A stretch of 64,000 nt of DNA from Unio delphinus (lineage: Eukaryota; Mollusca; Bivalvia; Unionida; Unionidae), in the NCBI GenBank assembly GCA_029339505.1, contig JAQISU010000210.1, positions 9,325,001 through 9,389,000 of the forward strand. Direction: 5' to 3'. The translations under genes were made by a program, and so were the position numbers. Below are positions 55,860-64,000 of this stretch, one piece after another. Every line of letters begins with the position of its first letter. Positions within the stretch are counted from its first letter, which is position 1. The notes beneath the pieces were generated by a model. It saw only the letters and a list, made by a program, of their open reading frames with translations. It was not told the origin of the DNA and searched no databases.

Positions 55860-56336
55860 ATGTGATTAACTCGAGAGCAACTTGAAGCAATTAAAACATT
55901 TTTCTCAGTTCGTGCTTGTCAGACAATATTACAAGCACGTCGAGACTCGTAATAAAACCGTCCATTTGTCAATCCAGGAGATATGGAAATTCTCTCCATT
56001 TTCAAGGTAGTCGCAAAAAATATGCAATTATTCTTACCTCTTAAACACGTTTTTGAGGTCACGTTGCTGCTGTACATTAAACCATGTTTTTATACCAATA
56101 ATATCAGAATATTCTTCGATGTGATTACCTCGAGATGGACTAGAAGCAATTGAAAATTTCAAACGGTCAGTGATTCTGTCAGTCAAAAATCACAAGCTCG
56201 ACAAGAATCTCAAGTCCAAATTGCAGAGTGTTCAGAAAAATTATTTAGGCCTGTTACAGAAGTTACTTGGAGAGTTGCAGAAGCTACTGGACGTTCACCT
56301 GCTGAACAAAGTGAACCAATAGCAGCAAAAACTAAG
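55860..56336 (+). pseudogene. Relic of scaffold-like Polinton gene
   Basis: LTREQLEAIKTFF at about 55,867 and a second, shifted copy at about 56,125 resemble LARERLDAIKKF of the intact element. From 56,165 the frame reads VSDSVSQKSQARQES... and SEKLFRPVTEV...IAAKTK, in the order of residues 40-100 of the 369-residue protein, and then stops. The upstream 268 bp is tandemly duplicated (55,700-55,955 and 55,970-56,225). Confidence 0.7.
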
Positions 56337-56534
56337 TAAACAAAATGGATTTGTTTTATAACAACTTCTAATCAGTATACCTACCGTACAATTATCACCG
56401 TAAGCGACCACAGCTGACTCTACCGGTAACGAAAAACATGAAAAACAAGAACCAGAAGTAACACTATCTGAAAATGTACCAATGAGGCTAATAATGCGAT
56501 TAAAAATTACGATATTCCCGCTTGAGACCCGAAT

Positions 56535-56900
56535 ATGACAAATTTGTGGGAAGAGATGCCTGTATATATTCGAGCTTTACCGGTGGTAGACTTCGTAAGA
56601 TACTTTGATTTTGATCGTGAAATATATAATAAAATGTTTAAACGTGTATCTGACACTGCATTCGACAATGACTTACCGGTTTTCATAAATAAAAAAATAC
56701 GCGATTATATATTGTATTCCTTTGAAGCAATACAGCCAAATCAACGAAGCAGAATTGAACTACAAGTTCAGGATACAAGTAGATATTTTCTACCCGCTGA
56801 CGCATTTATCAAAGTAGAAGGTGAAATAATAAACACAGATAATACAGAATATGCGGATGTTGTCAGAGTCGGCTTTGTTAACATGGTTTTAAAAACCTAA
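56535..56900 (+). pseudogene. N-terminal fragment of a Polinton major capsid protein
   Basis: MCP similarity starts at the ATG at 56,634 (MFKRVSDTAFD) and includes RSRIELQVQDTSRYFLPADA and FIKVEGEI, ending at VGFVN about 90 residues in, where similarity is lost and a stop follows. The frame is open further upstream to 56,535, but that part has no similarity. Compared with the intact element's MCP, most of the protein (about 380 residues) is missing. Confidence 0.85.
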
Positions 56901-57844
56901 AGTTACGGGCTTCGGGACGTGCGATTTTCGCTAAATTTTAATCTTGTAACAAGTGCGTGCTTATGTGACAAACTGCTACATGTACAATGTTTGCGACTTC
57001 TATTCATCTCTTCTTTAATAACAGTACACAGGCAGATGCAAAAGTAAGTATTACATACCATTAACTCGATTCAACTTTAGGATTTATGTTCCATGGAATA
57101 ATTAGACATTGTCTTCTTCGATACAAATACATTCCATACACCCGACTCTCATTTTCAAAACATGTACACTATGGGTCACACATGACATTGGCGTGATATG
57201 ATTGGTTCAAACGGTTATACTGAAATATCCACGCATCCGAACGCAGTTTCACGATGTAGAATATTTGTACCCAGACAACAATAGGTAATAAAATCATCGC
57301 ATCATGTTAGAAATCATTTGAATGTGTTAAATTATTTAGAGTATACATCAAAGTATAACCGATTTTATAATATTTGTATTATATTATTTTAATTTAAACA
57401 TTTGTTTAAAATATAATATGGAAAAGTGTGATAGATTATTCAACATCAATACTTCTAAGAATAAGTTTAATATAAAATATATTGTTAGAATATTTCCTGA
57501 ATTACCATTTTAAAACTCTGATTGATCGGACAAATACAAACTTAATTAATAAAACTCACGATACTAAGAAGAAATTTAGCAACGATGACCCAACTCACGT
57601 ATGGGCAACGTCAAAATCACTAATGGTGTCGATAGTTTTGATGAACGATAAATGAGCAGCAAATACCATCAATTTCCTCAATAATTGAAAATATATTTCG
57701 AGAGTAAAATTTGTTGTGCAAGCAGAAACAGGTAATATAATTGTTCGTTACAAATAAGATTATATTCTTCATAACGAAAAAATTGCAATACTGAGTAAAA
57801 ATTCCAAACTATGAATGTTGACTAGTACTGGCAAATCGTATTAT

Positions 57845-58595
57845 GGTGTAGCCGATTGAAAAATCGAACATTCTGCAAACGTGATACGTTGAAACGGCTT
57901 AACTGATCTAAGACATACAAAAATGCAACAAGTAGTCTGAATTAGAAATAACATACCGATGTTACAAATATTGATGTAACTAAGAAAAGATACTAAAATT
58001 CTGATAACAGTAAAACGATAACAGGGGAGATTGTATACGATTCGAAATATTATAAAAAGGAAGAGCTCCAATTTATTGTGTTGTGCGTACTATTTCCACG
58101 AGATCGAACCGTAAGAATTTATTCAAAGAAAGACTCTGGATGAAGCGTGTATTTTTATTCATATAAGTTATAAATAAGTTAAAAATGATCCTGCGTTAGT
58201 ATTACTAGTTCAGAATTCTAAAAACAACAATAAACTTATTAGACCGGATGGAATTATTTGTAACAAAGAAAAATGTAAGTTCGATCAATTCGTACGACCT
58301 AATGGCGACATATATCGTGGAGAATCTCTTCATGTCGAAAGGAAACATCGTGCACAGAAATTTTCAACAAAGTATACTGAAACAATTACTAAAAGCTTGT
58401 TCTACAGTTCCATGAATTGCATATCATTTTGCAAGAGAGAAAGATTCGTGTAAACCAATACGATTTGAACTACTCGAAGACATACAATTAAGTTGATATT
58501 TTCCATTTTCGACAATAGTGTGAGAAAATCAAGCAGTGTTCACTTAATATTAGTTTTCCGTGGATAGTATCCAGTGCAAGAACTTGCTCGGATTG
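57845..58595 (+). pseudogene. Fragment of a Polinton DNA polymerase
   Basis: Frame-broken matches, in order, to residues about 305-545 of the intact polymerase: NGLTDLRHTKM (near 57,900), FPRDRTV (near 58,095), KFDQFVRPNGDIYRGESL (58,276-58,330), a HFARE...KPIRFELLEDIQLS piece (58,425-58,495) and FSVDSIQC (near 58,555, motif A region with loss of YP). The helicase and HNH parts are not seen downstream, where the duplicated host segment begins at 58,622. Confidence 0.75.
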
Positions 58596-58621
58596 ACTTT
58601 TCTTTAATTAATTAATAACTG

Positions 58622-60275
58622 TTTCTTGGCTCAGTTGTTTAAGGCATTCTTTTGCAAACATGGGACCTACATGATTGGGTTCCCTTACAGTCGTCGCCAC
58701 TTTTCGTTTTTGGTCGTCTCCACTCATCTGCTGCTATTAATGAATATTTCTTTTTGACTATATAGAATGTCTTGTTAAAATGTGCAAGAAAATTCCATAC
58801 TTTAGCGTGTACATATTAATATAACTACATCAGCAACGTTCTTAATTAATTTAATAACAAATTATAGATCTGTCATTGAGACATTGTGTCTATATGAAGT
58901 TAAAATTTTAGTTCTATGCTCTTATTACGCTATTAATTGAAAATATATTCATGTATAGTTTCGTGATGTAACGTTTGAATCATGATCTTATGACACTGAT
59001 GAATCCGGATCCTATGCTTCTTAGATTGAGAATATCAATAATTGACACATTTTCCTGTTTATTGTATTACCTGATACATTGTCAACAGTGTCAAGTGCAC
59101 ACTGGCATCACGGATGTTGCTTTAATTGACTTGATAGATAACAAGGTAGTATGAAGGCACAACTACCATGAAAAATACCTTTGCTATGCCAAAAGTTCTT
59201 TCAAGGAAATTGTATGAAAAGAAAAGAATCGATTACAGATAATTATATTAAAATCTGGGTAAAAATAATGAAATAATCAAATTTTGAAGCACTAAAATCA
59301 CCTTTATACTAGCATTTTCAAAGACAGCATAGTTTACCTTGGTCAAAGAAAGAGCTCAACTCGTAAAATATTAACCATTAAGTGTAAATCATGCCCTGAA
59401 TTTAAAACTGATCATATGCACATAGGAGCAATTTGTGACTTTACGGAAAAACGTACCTCTATATTGACGTAGCCCACACTTAAATTATCTGTCTATCTAT
59501 CTATCTATTATATAGAGACTGATGTTTTCATTATTTCTTCAAACTTGCGGCAATAATTATATTCATTGAAGAACATGTGTCAGCCAAATATTGAGTTGTG
59601 TTTGTTTCCACGAATGCTTTCTTGTAGGGGCCTTAGCTGTATGTTGTATATAACTAGCCTAAATCCGAATAATTGTTTCAAGACGGAAAATTGTAAAGCA
59701 GCTGGTGTGTGATACACCGTTAAGTCTTTGGAAACAAGAATTTCTCATTGTCTTGGCCTATTGACTCTGGGCTCATTACGTGATTGAGTTGTGTTTGTTT
59801 CCACGAATGTCGTACTTTCATTTGTAAGCTGGTACGTCTCTGATCAATACGGAATAATCCATTGCACAAACTATTTTTATCTGTTTTAGTTTTATATGCC
59901 TTACTAAGAACTAGTCATAGTGTGAACCGTGAAACAACATCCGCGTCTGGAGAAGGCAAAAACCATGGTGGGCCCAAATCACGTGTTAAGTTTACATTTA
60001 GGGGTCCTCATTAATTTGAGTAATTAACAAGATATCATATTGTCTGAAATTGCATTTAAAATGCTTTAGACTATTATTGTATAGCATGTTTAGTCTTCCC
60101 AGCAGTCAGTCAATTAATCATTCAACGCATAGACGTTTAATCTCTTTTATTGTTTCTTTCACTCTCATATTCATCACTGAGGTTTTACTAAAAGATGCTA
60201 TACAACTGATTATGTGGTGAAACAAAACAGTTACAAAGTTTTACTTGTTGTTTTCATTATTGACTTGTATAGTAT

Positions 60276-60356
<81 letters not shown>

Positions 60357-60629
60357 CATCGATTGATATGCAATTAGTGTTAGCATGTAGAGAAAATACC
60401 TCTAGTGTATTAACATTAATTAAAAATGTACTCTTTCTTATGTTAGCACATTGACAGAACTGGTGTATGTTAGCACATTGACAGGACTGGTGTATGTTAG
60501 CGCATTGACAGGACTGGGTTATGTTAGATATCGAAGACGAACTTACTGCACATCAACTGATGTGATTTATTTAATATCCTGTACAGAATCTAATGCTAAG
60601 CTAAACAATAATCAGCATCTGGTGTATAT
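58622..60629. repeat. GPCR-associated segmental duplication, unit 3 (left part)
   Basis: Same-orientation partner of 13,149-15,567. Differences include a much shorter TATC array (59,490-59,510), a rearranged or deleted stretch near 59,570-59,610, and a compound CA/TA array at 60,276-60,352. No gene recognised. Confidence 0.88.
60276..60352. repeat. (CA)n/(TA)n microsatellite
   Basis: CA tract 60,276-60,302 followed by TA tract to 60,351; the unit-1 counterpart at about 15,197-15,227 is a shorter, imperfect TA tract. Confidence 0.97.
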
Positions 60630-61094
60630 GGTATCACGGTACCAATTGTTTTTCCATAGACCTCAATGCTAATATTTGAAAAGATAACTATATTTTCTAT
60701 CCTAATTTAGCATGCATCTCACACACTGTTATAGAGAACAATGTTAGATTGTCAATTTGACAATGACAAAACCAGGTACTCCATTGCATTTAATGAGAGA
60801 TAACTCTGCTGGAACTAGACAGGGGTATGAGTTATCTAGTCACAACATACCTATTTTCAGTCATGTGTATTACATTTTCAAAAAATCATAAAAAATACAA
60901 AATTTGATCTATTTAGGAATTAGCATAAATTCACATGTTGCCAAGAGGCTAACCTTTTTATTAAGCCTAACAGAAAGTACAACTCTTACAGAATCAACCA
61001 ATCAAAGCTCATGTTGTTGTTTACTTTGGACTGCAATGGACCCTACACCTTATGCACCGCCCACCTGGTCATGCGCAATTGGTACCGTTATACC
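60630..61094. repeat. Direct repeat R1 of the 2.2-kb insertion
   Basis: 465 bp with 19-bp inverted termini; MITE-like on its own. Short open frames are present (+ 60,904-61,128 runs past its end) but without a domain. Confidence 0.9.
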
Positions 61095-62402
61095 TATAGC
61101 AAACCTTGATTTTTCCAATAATCTGTGAAAAAGCTCGGGACTATATAACTAACAAGTGTACTTAGTCTCGCTTGTCAAAAACAATTTTATGAAGTACTAA
61201 GCTATGTTCTATATGATTGTGTATAGAAATGTTATTGAGCTGTTGGAACTCTTGTTTGCATACCATTGCTTCATTATCAAACTCATCTTTTGAAATAAAA
61301 TGAATTCTTTTAACTATGAGTTGTGTTTTATTCATATTAGCACTTATCAAACTTCACTTTGGTGATATGCGATAAATCACATTATGTCATATTGTTTAAA
61401 AGTAAGGTCAAAGGTCAACACACTAGTTAGCATGTACCATTTCTACTCTTAAAGAGACATTTTGATCTAAAATAAAGGACTTATAATTGTTTCATTAATA
61501 CAGAAAGTAACAACAAGGACAGGTGGACATGGCCCAATCTAATTATAAAGTATTAGCTTTGAACACTTTACACTGTCTGCATATGCAAGAGGTCACTAAC
61601 CTCTAGTCCTCACACAAAGGTCAAGCTACCCAGCCTCTTTGTCATACAAATAGAAAGCTTCCCTCCTTTCTGTAGTGCATACAATTGATGCAATAAGCCA
61701 ATCTGACACCAAATAAAGTAGATAACAGCTTTTCTAAGTGGTTATCATGGATTTGGGGTTGAAAATGTGGACTAATATGTACAAAAAGTCTATATGTAGT
61801 AGAGACCTCAAGAATGATTATCTAACTAAGGAATCGCATGTTCATTTTTCACGGCACAAAAGTTTATAACAAAAAAAAAAGACATTTAGAGCAGGACTAT
61901 TCAAATCAAAATAGGAAGGAATACCATATCTTTAATAAATTACCTAAAATACTCATACCAGAATATTCTTTATGGTACAAGTGAACTATCTACAAGAGGA
62001 CCAGTAGTGTCCTCTATCTTGGTCTATAACATGCTTTAGAAGAACAAGAGAGTTGTTTTTTATTCATGATTTTTCATCTTTTGCGCATAAAATAGTCAAT
62101 ACTTTGGCTAAAATTGACTATATTAACTTTACATAACCTTTTTTTTGCCTGTATGCTAATATTGGAGCTGACTACACAGTCACAAAGCCATCAGTCTATA
62201 TATGCTATAGATATAGTTACAAAATCCCCATTCCAAAGCTAATGTGTGTTATTTTCTAAATTTTCTATGTAAAAGTCTGTCAATATTAGACCAAAACATC
62301 TCAATATCCATTGTTTAACCAAATGACACTATGACAGTATAGAAGTGGTGGTTATGTATACTCGTTACTATGGATACACTGTGAAGCTGGTATTATCTTT
62401 TA
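61095..62402. other. Middle of the 2.2-kb insertion, non-coding
   Basis: No domain or long frame on either strand. An A10 run at 61,869-61,878 is present. I see no sign of a transposase. Confidence 0.6.
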
Positions 62403-62865
62403 GGTATCACGGTACCAATTGTTTTTCCATAGACCTCAATGCTAATATTTGAAAAGATAACTATATTTTCTATCCTAATTTAGCATGCATCTCACACACT
62501 GTTATAGAGAACAATGTTAGATTGTCAATTTGACAATGACAAAACCAGGTACTCCATTGCATTTAAGAGAGACAACTCTGCTGGAACTAGACAGGGGTAT
62601 GAGTTATCTAGTCACAACATACCTATTTTCAGTCATGTGTATTACATTTTCAAAAAATCATAAAAAATACAAAATTTGATCTATTTAGGAATTAGCATAA
62701 ATTCACATGTTGCCAAGAGGCTAACCTTTTTTTAAGCCTAACAGAAAGTACAACTCTTACATAATCCACCAATCAAAGCTCATGTTGTTGTTTACTTTGG
62801 ACTGCAATGGACCCTACACCTTATGCACCGCCCACCTGGTCATGCGCAATTGGTACCGTTATACC
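62403..62865. repeat. Direct repeat R2 of the 2.2-kb insertion
   Basis: 463 bp, nearly identical to R1, same orientation, same inverted ends. The few differences are small indels and substitutions, which points to recent duplication, recombination or gene conversion. Confidence 0.9.
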
Positions 62866-63082
62866 ATATATTATGAAGCCGGTGAGCTCTCTTTCATTTG
62901 AGCAATTACTGGTGCACACAATTAAAACAGGAATACAGCAATTAACTACATGGTTAGTCAATGTACAAAAGAAAGCCAGCGCATGTGACTTAAAAGACTC
63001 GAAGTCGAGAGAAACTCAAAACATTTACATATTACATTTACATTTTTAACAAATCGTGCATTAACGTAATTAAAATTATAAT

Positions 63083-63151
<69 letters not shown>

Positions 63152-63867
63152 CCTGTTTAAATCATATTTTTGCCGACAAGCACCCTACATGTGAACAAAG
63201 GAATAAGATTTCTTTGTTGCTGTTGTTTAAAATCATTTCGTTTTATATAACTATCAAATAACACAACACAAATATCCAGTATAGACTGATGCAATTTAGA
63301 GAGATATCTCGGTTTCATGCTTATTGAAATGAAATGTTGTCTTGTAATTAATCAGCATCCATTTTACATGTTATACAGCCGGTTAGTTCACGTTCATTTT
63401 TGCAATCACTGGTGCGCACAATTAGTATAAGAATACAGCAATTAAGGATGGACAAGACTTTTACATCACTAGTCAGTTTACCAAAAAACGCCAACTCAAT
63501 GGGACTGAAGTTATTCAAAGTCGAGAGAAAACTCAAAACATTTACATTGATAGGCAACATATACACGGATATAAACAAGTATGGCAAATACAGATACAAA
63601 TTATTAAAACACAAACTGCAATACCGTAAACTGAGAGTCAATTAAAAATAAACAGCAGATGATACACAATAACCAGATATGCAGCCTATCTCTCCAAACG
63701 TATCAATAATGAATGGCGTTATAAGTACAAATAACAAAATCAAATTTAGTTATACACAGACACATCGACGTAACTAGAAAATGTCCTAACATTTATAAAA
63801 CATTACATTATGCTTATAGAAACTAGTATAATACATGCTTCACGATAACGATATAAAGGATAAACTA

Positions 63868-63923
<56 letters not shown>

Positions 63924-64000
63924 TCAATAATATCTATATGAAGTATTCTGAGTGTCTGATTGGATTGAAAACTCACACAAAACTCAAAATACCTTTAGAG
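62866..64000. repeat. GPCR-associated segmental duplication, unit 3 (right part, cut by window end)
   Basis: 62,866-63,043 matches 15,568-15,733; after a junction at about 63,043-63,055 the match resumes with 17,105 onward and continues to the last base (about 17,995 in unit 1). Contains a TA tract (63,087-63,147) and an AAT array (63,868-63,920). In unit 1 the GPCR gene begins about 740 bp after this point. Confidence 0.88.

Larger units (their letters stand above)
55690..58595 (+). mobile_element. Ancient, decayed Polinton relic
   Basis: Three gene fragments in the same orientation: the scaffold-like protein (55,860-56,336), the MCP (56,634-56,900) and the polymerase N-terminal region to motif A (57,845-58,595). 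All resemble the 34.6-49.6-kb element but are far more diverged and full of stops. No inverted repeats are visible. In the intact element the capsid genes and the polymerase are on opposite strands; here they are on the same strand, so either the lineage differs or one part was inverted. Confidence 0.8.
60626..62869. mobile_element. 2.2-kb insertion bracketed by 464-bp direct repeats with inverted ends
   Basis: Relative to unit 1 (intact site near 15,568), 2.24 kb is inserted between ATAT (60,626-60,629) and ATAT (62,866-62,869). The insertion is R1 (60,630-61,094), a 1.3-kb middle (61,095-62,402) and R2 (62,403-62,865). R1 and R2 are nearly identical and in the same orientation. Each starts GGTATCACGGTACCAATTG and ends with CAATTGGTACCGTTATACC, that is, 19-bp inverted ends with one mismatch. 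No transposase or RT is seen in the middle. It may be a non-autonomous DNA transposon with nested copies, or a composite unit. Confidence 0.85.

Overview
The window looks like AT-rich nuclear DNA of an invertebrate animal. It is crowded with di-, tri- and tetranucleotide arrays, several minisatellites, decayed non-LTR and Penelope-like retroelements, diverged segmental duplications and single-exon peptide-type GPCR genes. A lophotrochozoan would fit, but the sequence alone does not settle the phylum. I see no rRNA, no complete tRNA and no CRISPR array.

Layout. 0.3-1.4 kb: 34-bp minisatellite. 1.9-5.3 kb: two nested or tandem pieces of a CR1/L2-like LINE (+ strand), with a third, 5'-truncated piece on the - strand at 23.9-26.1 kb. 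5.5-12.9 kb and 26.1-29.7 kb: two copies of one segment, the second much shorter. 9.0-10.0 kb: decayed Penelope-like reverse transcriptase (-). 13.1-18.0 kb and 58.6-64.0 kb: another duplicated segment, with a diverged piece of it at 33.7-33.9 kb. 18.7-19.8 kb and 50.0-51.1 kb: two paralogous rhodopsin-class GPCR genes (-). Together these pieces indicate a tandemly repeated locus of about 20 kb per unit (segment - GPCR), of which the window holds two GPCR copies and the leading part of a third unit that runs off the right end.

The main feature is a 15.0-kb Polinton/Maverick-type DNA transposon (34,578-49,569) with about 271/276-bp terminal inverted repeats, AG...CT ends and a 5-bp target duplication. 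It sits in a 64-bp tandem repeat just downstream of the second GPCR gene. It carries a virus-like set of genes: a minor-capsid/penton-like protein, a two-TM protein, a fibre-like coiled-coil protein, an adenain-type cysteine protease, a hydrophobic capsid-associated protein, a double-jelly-roll major capsid protein, a pVI-like protein with an adenain-type cleavage motif and basic tail, a large scaffold-like protein, HNH and zinc-ribbon proteins, an integrase, a DUF5679 zinc ribbon joined (now out of frame) to a phospholipase A2 domain, and a packaging ATPase. Its replication protein is unusual: a family-B DNA polymerase, an SF1 helicase and an HNH nuclease in a single 1,287-residue frame, with tandem basic repeats at the N terminus. 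The element seems recent in structure, yet at least three genes are interrupted (an in-frame amber in the minor capsid gene; frame breaks in the integrase and in the zinc-ribbon/PLA2 gene) and a fourth, the ATPase, probably is. So this copy is probably not autonomous as read, or the assembly has indels at homopolymers.

A second, much older Polinton relic (55.7-58.6 kb) keeps recognisable scaffold-like, MCP and polymerase fragments, all on the + strand, unlike the opposed arrangement in the intact element. At 60.6-62.9 kb a 2.2-kb insertion is bracketed by two about 464-bp direct repeats that each have 19-bp inverted ends. It interrupts the third copy of the GPCR-associated segment and has a 4-bp target duplication.
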